From: Rhizoclosmatium globosum | Taxonomy: Eukaryota; Chytridiomycota; Chytridiomycetes; Chytridiales; Chytriomycetaceae | Length of the DNA: 64,000 nucleotides | NCBI GenBank assembly: GCA_002104985.1 | Contig: MCGO01000115.1 | Location: 62,001-126,000 of the forward strand | Direction of reading: 5' to 3' | In this document: piece by piece, positions 20,335-32,470 of the stretch | How the letters are laid out: each line of letters starts with the position of its first letter | Numbering within the stretch: position 1 is the first letter of the stretch | Made by a program: the position numbers and the translations under genes | The notes under the pieces: model-generated | Database searches by the model: none | What the model saw: only the letters and a program-made list of their open reading frames with translations | What the model was told of the DNA's origin: nothing

Positions 20335-21054
20335 TTATTTACATCTATCTATTCGTACTCGTTGGTTGCTTGTTACACCAGTGACGAAATAAGTAGCCGA
20401 AATGGAAACGCCTGCAAGCGCATAGTAAGCAAACGAATTAGGGCGAGACTTAATGGCTGGGTCACCATGTGCAGTTTTGGATGGCTGAAAAGTTGGATGG
20501 AGGGAGAGAAAACTAATTTCCACTTTTATGATATATCTCCAAATGAAAGATTATTGATTCAAGACACCGACACCATTGATAGCGGAACCATGAGTATGAA
20601 CATGAAATTAATTACTGATCCAAGACACTGCCTGTCCTACAAGCTTGTTATTTTCTTGGCTCATCACATTCCAAATCAAAGCTTCGTGAACCATTGCTTC
20701 ACCATTGAATCGAGCTTGAGTGACGCAATATCCGTCCTTAGACGCTGCTTCCATGGCTGTACTCCATTCATTAGGATTACTTTTCAGCAGACGTAGAAGA
20801 TTCGTATTCCGCAGTCCTGAATTTGAGGCAAGGTTGAGTTGTTTCAGTGCTTGAGTGTTTGCATACTCCAGTTTAATATCGGCATAGTTTTGTAGAAACT
20901 GATATGCACTTGTCGGAGAAGGTAACAGGGTGTCAAATGATGGATGAACAGCCGGCAAGTCCTCACATGATTGGACGGCGAAAGTCCTTGAGGATGGGAG
21001 CGGCACTTTCGGGGATGCATTGACTGCGCATGATACGAAGCTGTTTCGGGACAT
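20335..21054 (-). CDS. hypothetical protein, two exons (187 aa)
   Basis: Exon 1 is 21054-20641 and exon 2 is 20484-20335, joined in phase by a GTAGGA donor and a CTTTTCAG acceptor (156-nt intron). Exon 1 encodes a mostly helical, Asn/Ser-rich region with no recognised domain. Exon 2 ends in a single hydrophobic segment (SFAYYALAGVSISATYFVTG), loosely like the membrane anchor of the Rieske iron-sulfur protein, but no Rieske domain follows. AATAAA overlaps the stop region. The donor choice is uncertain; GTAATT, 19 bases further on, is an alternative. Divergent from the coiled-coil gene, with 85 bp between starts. Confidence 0.5.
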
Positions 21055-21139
21055 ATCGAATGTGCGAAGACAGGATCGAAGACGGAGTTATCATATTTTA
21101 ATCAATTTAAATACCTAGTTGAGTAAAGAAGAAAGAAGA

Positions 21140-23952
21140 ATGAAAGCAGCATCCACCACCCCGACAACGACCAAGCCCCGGTCTACAACGACAACCACTT
21201 CTGCGTCGTCTTCGTCTGTTTCAGCAACGCCACGTGTTTCATCGAGGCCGAGTGCGACTGCGACTGCTTCATCAACTACAACTGCTTCAACTGCTTCAAC
21301 AACTGCTTCAAAGCGCACCTCTTCTGCCCCTGTCTCTAAACCAGCAACCAAGGCAGCATCGAGTACCACCACGCCGTCTAGTTCTAGTTCTACTTCTAGT
21401 CCTAGTTCTACTTCATCGGGAGCAACGCCAGTGCGGCCTTCCCTGACCCGCAAACCAACAGTTCCCTCGACTCTCGCACCGTCTCGCACATTGTCCACGC
21501 CCGTTTCTTCTTCTTCTTCTTCTGCAACAGCGTCGAAAACAACAACTCTGCGCAAACCACCGTCACCGGCCCCTTCTTCTTCCTCGTCCCGCAACTCTCC
21601 CCTTCCTCCAAACCCAATCCCACAACAACAACAACAACAACAAACTCAGAGACCCTCGACCACCGATGCTGAAACAAACACAGATCCAATTCAGCCAACA
21701 GAATCACAAGTTCCTTCGTTCGAACAAAAGGACTCTTCAGACGCTGCCGACCTCAAAGCCCAACTCACTGTCCTCGAAGCTGCCCTCGATGCACGAGACA
21801 TTGAAGTACTCACTCTTCAAAATGAACTCGATCACTTTCGTGCTGAAGCCTCGCAGAAACAGAATTCGTTTGCTTCAGAGCTCAATACGGAATCTGTCTT
21901 TGATAAGCTAGAGAATGAGAATCAGGCTCTGCAGCGACAGCTTGCTGTTTTGAGGAAAGAGAAGGAGGAGTCTGTTGAAGCGATGCGTGAAGAGATGGAA
22001 CTCATGGTTTGTACTCTACGCCTCCCTTATGTCAATTCCTTATATTATCTGACATTCCATCCACCTCATCGAATCAGGCAAAACGTATTCGCTCAGAATC
22101 CTCAGAATCTACCTCCAATCACGAATCTGAAGTTGCTGTCCTGAACCAAACCATTGCTGCTCAAACAAAGCAACTCCAAGCAGTACTTCAGGAAATCACT
22201 CAACTCAAAGAAAGCAACCATGCAAAAGACATTGAAATTGCTCGCAGTACCCGTGAATACATGGCTCTTCAGAATGGTATCTCGAAAGCTGCTATGCTTG
22301 AAAGCGCGAAAGGCGACGAACTTCAATTTGCAAGAGAAAGTATTGAAGCAGGCAGAGTACGTATTCACGAACTGGAAACAAAAGTAGCCGAGTTGGAAAG
22401 CATGGTTGCAGCTGCAAGTCGCGAGTTTGTTGAATACGGTGAGGAACGAGCCGCTCTTCTTGCTGAGATTGAAATCGGACAAGATGCGATTGAAAAAGTA
22501 GGTGTCTTGAATGCGTCCCTCGAATCTGCCAAGCAAGCGTTTGAAGCGGAAAAGGCGGCGGCGGTTCGGATGGCGACTGTTATTCTTGAAAATGAAAAGG
22601 CTGAAATCAAAAAGGAACTCGATCAATTGCGTGTGGCTCATGAACAGGAGTTGCAGTTTTCTGAGTTGTTGAAGCAAGCTGGAGCGTCGGACTCTTCTCA
22701 AGATTTCGCATCTGCGGAGGCACTGGCGGCTGTTGCTGCTGCTTCAACTGAAATTGAAGACTTGAAGGCACAAATCAAGGAGATGCATGAAGTGTTGCTC
22801 AAAGCACAAGAAGAGCACAAGTCGCAAATCACGGTCTTCACTCAAGAAAAGTGTTCCCTCTTGAATCAAATCGAGGAAGGCAAGCAAGCAATCCAGCAAG
22901 TCAAAGATTTGACCGCGAACCTCGAATCCCTGCAACAATCTCTCGACATTGTCCAATCCACTTCCGCTGAAAAAGCAATGAACCTCGAAACCGAGAAATC
23001 GGCTCTTCTCATTCAACTCAGCCAACTCCGTACCGATTACGAGGAAACCTCCCAATCCCTCACCCTCCTACAACAACAACTCACCGAAACTGCTTCAAAA
23101 AGTTCATCTACCACTCCACAAACAATATCCCCAGAAACAACCTCCACAATCCACCTCCTCGAAAAAGAACTCTCCGATACGAAAACCCACCTCCAAACCC
23201 TCCAAGACCGCCTCACATACACTCTCACCACCCTCTCCGACCGCGACACCCAGTACGCCGCCATGGAAGCCCAATACACCGCCAGCGTCTCAATCTCATA
23301 CACCTACATGAACACAATCCAACAACTCAACACCAAAATCCAAGCCCTCGAGCACGACCTCCAAGAACAAAAAGAACGCGCCGGAGAACTCAACCTCGCC
23401 TTTGTCCAAATGATGGAATCCCGATCCGTCGCCGTCAACGACGAAGTCGCCGCCAATTCCTTCGCGCGGGAGCAACAAGCCGCAGCACAACAGGAGCTCG
23501 CCGTCATGCGGAGGGAGGTTGTACGGCTTGAAGGCGAGGTGGACCGGTTGAGTCGGGAGCTTGACGGCGCGTACAGGCACGTTGAGGTTCTTGAGCAGAA
23601 TGTGAGTGGGAGTGGGTTGTTGTTGCAGGAGGAGGAAGGGAGGGTTTTGAAGATGAAGGCGCAGGTTGGGGCGCTTGTGTCGCTTTTGATGAGGAAGAGG
23701 GAGGCGGCGGCGGCGGGGGTTAGTGTGGAAAGTGCGTATGAGAAGGCGGCGTTTGAGAAGTTGGTTGCGGATCCAGAGATTCAGAAGCTTGCGGTGGATT
23801 ATCATGCGCAGAGTAAAGTTGCGGCTCAGCAACTTGCTTCAGAGTATCAGTCGAAAGCGGCTGCGGCTGCTGCGAGTGCGTCAAAGGCTATTGCTACGTC
23901 GCCGTTGTTTGGGGTCAGTCAGTTACGGATTGTGAATGACGACGAGTTGTAA
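21140..23952 (+). CDS. coiled-coil protein with disordered Ser/Thr-rich head (913 aa)
   Basis: Exon 1 is 21140-22006 and exon 2 is 22078-23952; the 71-nt intron has a CTGAC branch site and an ATCAG acceptor. Residues 1-190 are Ser/Thr/Pro/Ala-rich with a poly-Gln run. From about residue 205 to the end there are long heptad repeats (LEAALDARDIEVLTLQNEL, LEKELSDTKTHLQTLQDRL). The last 60 residues are Ala/Gln-rich and end in RIVNDDEL. The overall plan fits a cytoskeletal, spindle or vesicle tether, but no family-specific motif is visible, so no function is assigned. Convergent with the RFC gene, with 76 bp between stops. Confidence 0.8.
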
Positions 23953-24028
23953 AAGTAGTCTTAAAAGGGATAGATATAAGTATATCAAAGTATAATATTT
24001 TCAATAAATCACAAAAACTATGTTTGAA

Positions 24029-25571
24029 TCACTGCATCAGCTCAAACAAGAATCGTTTGTAGAGAGCCATAAACTTTGCAACAAACGCCTCCAAGTGGAA
24101 GATTGGTTTTGATCCGAGACGCATACTTTGCTCCTGTATCACATATTAGAATAACGAATAGCCAGTTGTCAACACGTACATAATCAGCAGCCATTTTGAC
24201 AATTTCAGGAACAATGCCCACATCCACAAGCTTGATAGTGTCAAACATTAAGGTCTGAAATATTTGAGTGAAAAACCGTATCAAAACATCTTTAAAGTAA
24301 GAACGTACCTTCAAAATAACTTCTGGAGCAATACAGTGACACAAGAGTTCATACAACCTCCCTCGAATATCTTGAAGCCTTTTTGGAGTCTGTTCAGCAA
24401 CAATCAGTTTCGCCGTCTCCTTGATATAGTTTTCCCAATCTGTCAGTGGAATCGGATGATCATTTGAGAATGGATAGCTTTTGGGGGGTAAACGACCGTT
24501 AGTCTCTTGGTTTCAAGAAATCAAACGCATTACTGTTTGACTTTAGCAGTCTCAAGCATCAACAAAGCCTTCCTCAAGTTCCCGCCGGACATTTCAGCAA
24601 TTTTAGTTCCAAACGCATCAGGAATGTGGATTCCTTCCTTGATTGCAACCTTTGTCATGACTTGCAGAATCTATAACTGCTTGTTAGCCACTACACCCAT
24701 GACATTCTGTGCAGCGAAAGTAGTCAACCTCGTCAGTAGAAGGAGCAGCAACGCGAACCAACAAGCAACGACTGCGAATCGGCCCAATGATTCGAGATGT
24801 TGAATTCGTACACAGAATCACACGCAAATTGGTCATGTACTTTTCCATTGTTCGTCTGAGAGCATGTTGAGCATCTTTCGAGAGAGTGTCTGCTTCATTG
24901 AGGATGACGACTTGCGGTTTTTCATGACAGTTAGAATTGTTGTGTGTTTTTTGGGGGGGGGGGGGGGGGATGGGTACCTTTGAAAGATCGCTTGGCGGAT
25001 GAATCCACCTGTTGCGTTTGAGCGACTTCTTTAATCAGTTCTTGGATGACGAGTCTGTCATTTGAGCCCACGTCACTGTTTTTTGTTTTAGTTTAAGAAA
25101 TAGAGAGAGAGAGAGACAGAGGGGGAGAAACAAACCTTGGGGTGATCTCCATGTGGTAGTTTGAGGAGACAATGTTTATTTCAATCTTTTTGTTTGAAGG
25201 GGTCAGGAAGGTGCGTTGGTCGATTTTGAGCTGGGTTTGGGTGGTGTTGTTGAGTAAGGTTGGGAGGGAGTTGAGGCGAGGGACACTGCCGACCGAACCT
25301 TCTCGACTGTTTGTCCGTATATTTCCTTGAGCACGGCCATGATGCGCGTCTTCTTTCCGGCGCCGGACGGGCCGTAGACGAGAAGGTGCGGGAAGTCGGG
25401 CGATGCGGCCTTGGTTTTAGGATAGTTTTTAGTTGGTTGCTTTTAAAAGAAGAGACTAGAGAAGGAAAGGAAGGAGGTGCGAACCATCTTGCGCAGCTGG
25501 TCAGTCAGGCTGGCGTGGTAGTCGAGCTTGTCCAGGCTCGAAGGTCGGTGCTTGTCCACGTACAAGGCCAT
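24029..25571 (-). CDS. RFC5: replication factor C small subunit (human RFC3 / yeast Rfc5)
   Basis: Nine exons: 25571-25485, 25409-25299, 25230-25136, 25075-24978, 24910-24729, 24670-24534, 24477-24309, 24254-24180, 24133-24029; 352 aa, matching the family length (human RFC3 is 356). It is part of the heteropentamer that loads PCNA at primer ends. Features in order: [15 protein letters not shown], Walker [32 protein letters not shown] (subunit-specific), [20 protein letters not shown], sensor-1 [17 protein letters not shown], sensor-2-like [13 protein letters not shown], and C-terminal collar [18 protein letters not shown]. As in its orthologues, Walker B ends in EADTL rather than DEAD. A run of 17 G lies in intron 4. 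The gene symbol follows yeast. Confidence 0.95.
24953..24969. repeat. 17-base G homopolymer inside an RFC intron
   Basis: An uninterrupted run of 17 G on the + strand (C in the transcript), just downstream of the GTACCC donor of intron 4. Its true length is likely uncertain. Confidence 0.85.
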
Positions 25572-25955
25572 TTTTGTGTGTTGAGTTTTCGGACGAGGCT
25601 CTTTTTCCCTCAATTCGTAAGGATTTATTTATCACAATTGAATAACAAATGATCCTCAACGTGCACAGATTTTGTACATTATATATATCTCGCTCTTCTG
25701 GATTGGGACTTTATCTTTCTTTTACATTAGCTCTTGAACAAACAAAGGTTTGAGTCAATATTTGAAGATTCATGTGTTGTGCCTTTTAGGAAACGAAAAG
25801 GAGGAGAAAGGGCTCGTTTCGTTCCTTTTGTAATGTAACACTGGATGAGAAAATATAGAAATTAACGAGAAAAGACAGTTTATTCAACAACTTTTATCTC
25901 GTCTACAATCTAAGAAACTCAAAACATAGAATCATGTACAAATTCATCATTTCCT
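25572..25955. other. intergenic, promoter of RFC gene and 3' flank of transporter
   Basis: A/T-rich, about 380 bp, no gene seen. It contains the 5' flank of the RFC gene and the polyadenylation region of the transporter. Confidence 0.5.
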
Positions 25956-27655
25956 TCAAGCGACAGCCTTGCGTCCGAGCTGCTGCTCCTCGTACTCGGC
26001 TTCAGCTTGCTCGTACACCAAAACGTCGGCACGTCCCTTGACAGGATCGGTTCTCTGAATGATAATGAATCCAATGAGAGCCATAACAGTACACGGGATG
26101 AAACCAATGTAGTCAGCATCTTGCGAAGGGGCAAGAGTCGCGATGATGAAGTTAACGAGTGGTCCCATGAAGGCAGAACACTTGTTCATAATACCGAAAA
26201 GACCGAAGAACAAGTAAGCCTTCTTTCCTGGAATAAGCTCAGAGAGGTAAGTGTTCTGGAGAGCCCAGAATGGAGCGGACCACAAACCAACGGCAATGTT
26301 GTAGAACCAGAATTCTCCAAGAGATCTGTATCCCATAGTCTTGGAAAACAAACCAACAATACCCCAGGCGAACAACAACAGGGTCAACAAGTTGGAAGTT
26401 TGCAACATGGTCTTGGTCTCAAGCTTGAACCAGAGCTGGATTTTCCAGAAAATAATACATCCGGCCATAGAAGCAACGGCTTGAGCCAAACTGAACAAAT
26501 TGTTTTGCAAAATGTTGTAACTAACGTATTGTGGCTGGAGGTAGTTTCCAAGAATCAAGTTGGAAGAGTTGGTACCATCACAGAACAAGAAGAAACCGAC
26601 AATGTACCACCATGCGTTTGGAAGTTTCTTGGCAAGCTTGAGCGCTTCGCGGGCTTGAACAAGACCTTCGGTGTACACGTTCACTCCCGCTGGAATTTCT
26701 GGACCAGGACGCTTCTTGTCGAGAATAAAGTATGGAATAGCAAAGACGAGCCAGTAAATACCAAACAACAGCGCATTGGCGTTGAAAGTGAAGTCAACTT
26801 GAGAAACATCTGGGTTTGGGTTCAAGGCATAGATGACACCAACGTTCAACAAGAGTGGCACAGCCCATCCAATGTTAGACCAGTAAGTAGAAATCATGGA
26901 GATGCGTCCACGCTGGATGGCGATTTCCTCGTCAACCTCTCGGACAGTGCAACCAGCGTCAATCTTCTCGTACACAGTTGGCATGTGAGCAGCAAGACGG
27001 GGGAAAGCGGCAAAGAAGAAAGAAAGGGACATTTGGTATGAAATGTTACAGATCATGAGCAACACAGTTGCCAAGATCCATTGTCCGGAGTGCACGTTGA
27101 TTCCAACAAATACAAAGTGGAGTGCGATGGACACCAACGAGGACCAGAACAAAAAGGTACGACCGTAAGTCTTGTAGTCTCCGAGACCACCCAAAGTAAT
27201 AAGAATGACGGCAACACAGAACTGACTAACAGCAGACTGCAAAAGAGACAAAGCAATTTGTGGAATCTTGTTGTTTCCGTAACCAATCATGCAAGCTGGG
27301 TTTCCGTTACCACATGTAGAGCCAGCTGGGTAAGCATCCTCAGGTTTGAGAGTGGCGTTGTAGGCGACCCAGTTGTCGTTCGCATTTATGTTCTGCATGT
27401 TTCCAACGAGACCGGCGAATCCTCCGTTTGGACCACCTCCGTTGTCTCCGTTGTAGAACAAGTAGTAAGACCTAATCGTGGAGATGGATGTTTGAGACAC
27501 AAGGCGGAGGTACTGAAAGTGTCTGTTGAGACTCACCACAACTCGTAGATCGAGACGACAGCTACTGAACGCATGTACTTTTCTGGGCTGGCAATGGCAT
27601 CTGGGTTGTACTCCTCCTCAACAGTGGATCGATCGACCTTCTTTTCGTCAGACAT
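25956..27655 (-). CDS. Atg22-like major facilitator transporter (544 aa)
   Basis: Exon 1 is 27655-27537 and exon 2 is 27471-25956, joined in phase across a 65-nt intron (GTGAGT donor, GATTAG acceptor). About 11-12 hydrophobic segments. The N-terminal RSVAVVSIYELWSYYLFYNGDNGGGPNG, read across the junction, and the C-terminal APFWALQNTYLSELIPGKKAYLFFGLFGIMNK resemble the fungal Atg22 branch of the MFS superfamily, which exports amino acids from the vacuole after autophagy. UNC93-type carriers are a less likely alternative. The cytosolic tail ends EQQLGRKAVA. Confidence 0.75.
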
Positions 27656-28574
27656 GGTTTTTCGGATGATTTTACTTCACTGAAACGGCGGTGCTGTTTT
27701 TCAATGGATGAGGAATGAGATGGACAAGCCTTGGCCAATGAAATTCATTCGTGCCACCTCGCTTTGCTGCCACCCTGTTCATCTGGAAATTGAATTGAAG
27801 TACCCCCACCCCATTGTCCGCTAGACTACACCACGTAGCAGTAATGTATGGCAGATAGATATCTTAAGAACCAAAGATCACAAATGGGTGGCAGAAGGGC
27901 GAAGGAAATAGGGAGGCACCCGCCATTGCTTGCCACTATCGCTTTCAGATTTGATTAAATTGGAAAAAATTTCGATTTGAGAGATAGTCCCCATAATGGG
28001 TGCCAAAATGGGTTTGTTCTTGGCAGATAGTGGATGTGTCACCAATGACTGCAAAGAACGTGTTGAAATGAGCTGTTTGTTGTTCAACAGTAAACTGTCA
28101 TTCTCCAGAAACACAGTTTTCAAAATTTTGTGACCACGAGACATGCAGTGATAGTCGGATATTCCGACCGGGTTCCGATGATTCCGATCCAACTCCCAAG
28201 TTTCTGGCATGCTCAACCATTCAAAACAATTAACTATTCTTAGATCAAACGAGGACGATTACTTTTAATTTTTTCCTTACCTCCTCCCACAACCATAAAC
28301 CATCTCACAGTATTTCCTTCTTTCTTTTGATGGGAAGAAAAGGATCGATCGATTTGTTTTGGGGATGCGGGAGAATGCGTCTGCCTTAATTTGAGCAAAG
28401 CAAGAAAAGCAGGTCAAGCGATAATCAATATTTCATGTTCATTACATCCACCACCGTAACACATCAATCCAACATCTTCCCCTCCTCTCCTCAACATTAA
28501 ATAGTACAGAAATTTGAAAAAAAGCAAAAATAGTACTCTGGACTTCAAGTCACCCTCAAACCAACCTCGTTTTT
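27656..28574. other. 0.9-kb intergenic, nothing recognised
   Basis: Holds the transporter promoter and the 3' flank of the sirtuin gene. A 112-codon frame on the minus strand (27878-28216) has no domain or splice context and is probably chance. Confidence 0.5.
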
Positions 28575-30539
28575 TCACACCAACACATCCAACAACACCT
28601 CCTCCCCACCTTTCCCCTTCACTTTCTTGGTTGGCGAGCCTTCGTTATCTTTCCGAACAGCAGAACTGGTTCGCACAAGGTCCACGGACGCATCTAGGAG
28701 TACTTCAGAATCGGCGGATGAATCCGCACGGAGTGAGAGTCCTTCCAAGTACTTGGACGGCGTGTCTACAGCCGCCATGAGAGTCTTTCCGGAGGTTGTT
28801 GGGGTTTTTGCTTCGACAATTGTACAGGCAAAGTCACTGCGGGATGCCTTCTTTTGTGGCGTGGATGGCTTTGAGTTTGTTGGAGGTGCAGAGGAGCGGG
28901 TGGCGATGGAGAGGGAGCTTGGGATGGTGTTTGCGAGGGTTTTCGGCTTGATGGTGGTTGTAGACGACTGGGTTGTTGGTTTGAGAGGCTTTTTGATGGC
29001 GGATTTGATTGCGATTGGTTTCTTTGGGGTTGTGGCGCTTGGAGCTGGAGCGGCTGCGGTTCTTCCGATTCTTGTGGATGTGCGTGGTTTTGGTTCGTCA
29101 TTTTCTGGTGAGAAGGGTTAGAGGAGGGTATGATTAATGTGGAATACAAACCCTGGTCATCTCCCAATGGCTCTCCCTTTCCACTCGTTACTTCCTTTTG
29201 TATGCCGAGAGAGGAAGAAGACGATGAGGAAGAAGAGGAAGGAACTGGAGGGTCAACAGATTTGATTGGAGCCGCAACGACTACATCTGATTTCACAGCC
29301 TTCATCATTGAGGTCAATTTGGTTTGAACAAGGCCACCTGAGCTGGTAGGGCTGGCAGTTCCAACTCTTCTCTTGGAAGAAGCTACAGCCATACTCTCCA
29401 TCTCGTTCTCTAACAATTCTACACAGTCATCCACATCACCAAGAAGCTGGTAATCAAACACAGCATCCCACTCTTTTCCCAAACGCGTCCGATTCAACAA
29501 GACAACAATTCCACCACTATTTGCAGAACTTCCGGCAGCTCCCTCATGAACAGCTTTTGCCAAATTCTTTACAAGACTCTTGACCCCATCCACCTTTAAA
29601 CTGGTACCCATAACCAACAAGACATCGGGCCTTCGGCGTATATCGACACCGACAGTCTTACTGATGTCTGCACCAGAAGCGTGGTGCTCTCCATACAAAA
29701 CAATATTTGGTCTGAGGACACCACAAGCAATAGCGCGTTTTCCGAGTGCACTACGGACAGCAGAGTTTGTAGTGCATGAAATACATGCAGGAGCAGTACC
29801 AGTTTGACAGGTTTGGAGGAGTGGTTCAGAGAACGGAACAGTTTGTTTACAGAGAGTACAAATGAGCGTGTCTAAGGCGCCGTGCAAGTGTACAAGGGTT
29901 GGAAGTGGTTTTGGAGGTGCGCGTTTGACAGGAGTGGATGGGGTTGAGGAAGAGGAGAGTGTTGAAGTGGCTCTTGGAGAGAGGTCCAGGCGGGATTCGA
30001 GGCAGTCAATGTTCTAAGAGAGTCCAGTTAGAGAGAGAAAGAAAGACAGAAAGAAAGAGAGAAAGAAAGAGTACCTGAGTGTAACAGCGCAGCAACTGAC
30101 CCCTGTCATTGAGGGTCTTTAGGAAGTAGTGTGTTTTAGTGAGACTTGCAGCATCCGAGAGCACCTTCAACTCGGCAATAAACGAGTAGAAGATCTGAGT
30201 TGAAGTTGGATCGCGGAAGAGAGAGGCATCGAACATGTCCTTTCCTTTGACGACGGACTGTGGGTACTTGTTCTTTACGAGATTGTAGAGACCGTCGGCC
30301 GACCGGAAGTCCTGATTGATGTAGTCGATTGAATCGATTGATGAGTAGTTGTAAGTTTAACCGAATACTCGCACCGGAATCCCCGCGGAAACTGAGATGC
30401 CCGCACCCGCAACGGCGACCACCTTCTTGGCCCGTCGAAGGGCACCCGCAATCAGAGTAAAGTGGCGCCGCTCTTCGTTCGTGGCGGAAGTGTCGGTGCC
30501 GGTGCCGAGGAGGTCCGCCGTGGCGAGGACGTGCACCAT
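28575..30539 (-). CDS. Sir2-family NAD-dependent deacetylase, Hst3/Hst4 type (597 aa)
   Basis: Four exons: 30539-30375, 30311-30075, 30013-29152, 29104-28575, all in phase. Removes acetyl groups from lysine using NAD; Hst3/Hst4 act on histone H3 K56 after replication. Motifs: VVAVAGAGISVSAG then IPDFRSADGLYNL across the first intron, CYTQNIDCLE across the second, catalytic H in LVHLHGAL, zinc cysteines CTLCKQ and CISC, GVLRPNIVLYGEHH, and MGTSLKVDGVKSLVKNL. The acetyl-lysine site and GE-H segment match the Hst3/4 branch. The last 240 residues are disordered, Ser/Pro/Lys-rich and probably regulatory. Intron donors include GTGCGA and GTTTGT. Confidence 0.92.
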
Positions 30540-31332
30540 TCAATTCAGTGGTGTTTTGTTCACTTTGTGTGAGACAAGACAAAGAATTCGGACGTCCTTC
30601 TTCGCCTCTGTTCAATAAACGATAAATTAAATAGAGAGAAATATAGTCACAGTGATAGAAAGAAATTAGTTATGCGAGGGGTACTTTTTACAACCAATAC
30701 TAAAAAAATTACAACCTTTTTACAGCCTTAAACAAATGCTTCCTCGATGATTGCCATAAATTGTAAAGTTGATCATCAGAAGAAGCTTTATCAGTTATAT
30801 AGTCAGTCCACACCAAGTCAGGGTATGACTCACCTTTAAGTATGGTTGAACGTTTAGAGATACATTAAAAACGTAGAATGGAAAAAATTAATAAAGGCAT
30901 TGAAGTATGCAAGTAATTATTTCTTTTTTCTATGAGCTTTATTGATTTTAGGGGCGATTGTTTAATAGGTCTGGCCGCAGACTACCCGATTAATATTTCA
31001 TGCTTCAGGGACCGTCATTTTATTTGATATAGAAAATTGCCGCTGGGATGGTATTATAGTTAACTGGGAGCAAAAAATACACACTAAACTGGTGGTCAAC
31101 GTGTTTACAAATATTACTTGGTGATTCAACAGTCTCGTCCGTCATCATTTGTCATCCATAATTAAAAAGCGTGATGATCATTTCAAACTTCGGCAGCCGT
31201 TCAATGAAACTTGGCTGTGGCTGGTAATTAATTTGAACATTATGATTGGAATCTCCAAACAAAGGAAAACATCAAACCTGTCTCGTAAAACTGGCTTGCA
31301 AAATAGAAAAGAAACTACACACGGAATAATCA
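30540..31332. other. 0.8-kb intergenic, nothing recognised
   Basis: A/T-rich, between divergent genes (sirtuin to the left, secreted protein to the right). No RNA gene or repeat seen. An unrecognised 5' exon of the next gene, with a signal peptide, could lie here. Confidence 0.45.
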
Positions 31333-32338
31333 ATGACAGACCTCGGCTCCATACTCTTTTCTGTCCAACTCAGCATTCAGGGAAATCAGTTTACCAATCT
31401 GACCTCCACAATCACAGTCCCCCCAGTCCCTCCAACCCCAACCGAAGACCACGCAACCTACTTTCTATGGCCTGGAATCCAACCTGGTTCAAACGGAAAC
31501 AACTTCCTTCCCATCGATAACGGTAAACCCCTACCTACACCCCACCTTCAATCACCACACCCTTCCATCACAACTAACCATCACACACCAAATCGAAAAC
31601 AAAACAAAAAAAAAAACAGGCGTCCTCCAACCAGTCCTCACGTTCGGCCCAACATGCGCCCCAAACCAAACCCCTCAAATGCAGAAATCAAATTACGCAG
31701 GATGGGCCGTCTCCGCGCAATACGTGAACACCTACGGGAAATACCCGGGATACATGGATTGTCTCGGCGGTCCGTTCATGGACGTCCAACCCGGGGACAA
31801 CCTCGTCATGGAAATCTCGTTGATCCCCGGTACGACCCGTTGGTACCAAAAAGTGACTGTTGCGGGAACAAAGAAATCCGTGGATTATACGATTGATATG
31901 TTGGGGCAGGGGCAGGGTGTCGCCGAATGGATTATGGAGTTGTATGGACTTGCGGTTCCGTTTGATTATACTGTGAGGGATATTTATTTGGAGGTGGAGA
32001 AGAGTGGGGATGAGGCGTTTTGTAAGGAGCCGTTTAATAGTGATTTTCGGAATGTTACCTGTGCGACGCCGGTTTTGTCGAAGGATGGGAAGAAGTGTTT
32101 GGTTAGTTCTTGTACTTATAAGGCTCCGTCAAGTGGGAAGCTAGTCTCTGTGTCGTCAGTGGTGAATCCAATAACTACTTCCAAGACTACTACCGCTGCA
32201 GCAAAACCTGCGGTAACTACAGCAGCTAGTGCTCCAACTAGCACTGCAAAGTCAAGCAGTAGTTCAAGATTATCTCCAATGTCGTCATACGCTGTTTTGA
32301 TTCCTCTTTTGATTATGGCTATGACTCTCTTCCAATAA
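31333..32338 (+). CDS. probable GPI-anchored surface protein with beta-sandwich domain (302 aa)
   Basis: Exon 1 is 31333-31522 and exon 2 is 31620-32338; the 97-nt intron has a GTAAAC donor and an A-rich tract before CAG. The core (ITVPPVPPTPT, YFLWPGIQPG, GVLQPVLTFGPTCAP, GWAVSAQYVNTYG, VQPGDNLVMEI, VAEWIMELYG) resembles a fungal secreted family with a concanavalin-like or eqolisin-like fold; I cannot assign an enzyme activity. The C-terminus is Ser/Thr/Ala-rich, followed by a hydrophobic end (SYAVLIPLLIMAMTLFQ), the layout of a GPI-anchor signal. No clear N-terminal signal peptide is seen, so the true start may be in an upstream exon. Confidence 0.65.
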
Positions 32339-32470
32339 ACTCAAAACCTCTTACATCTGTTCCCCCACGTTGCATCAATCTACTTGAAAAACGAAATGTA
32401 TTCAGCAGAATCTTCCCCAAAACTACACAAACCATAGACTCCAAAACCCACCTCTCCCGCACTCCCCCAA

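Noticed and set aside
20335..20484. Rieske iron-sulfur protein from the hydrophobic exon
   Set aside because: Only a loose likeness to the membrane anchor; no Rieske cluster-binding motif follows.
27878..28216. 112-codon frame on the minus strand in the 0.9-kb intergenic region
   Set aside because: No domain, no start context and no splice partners; length is within chance.
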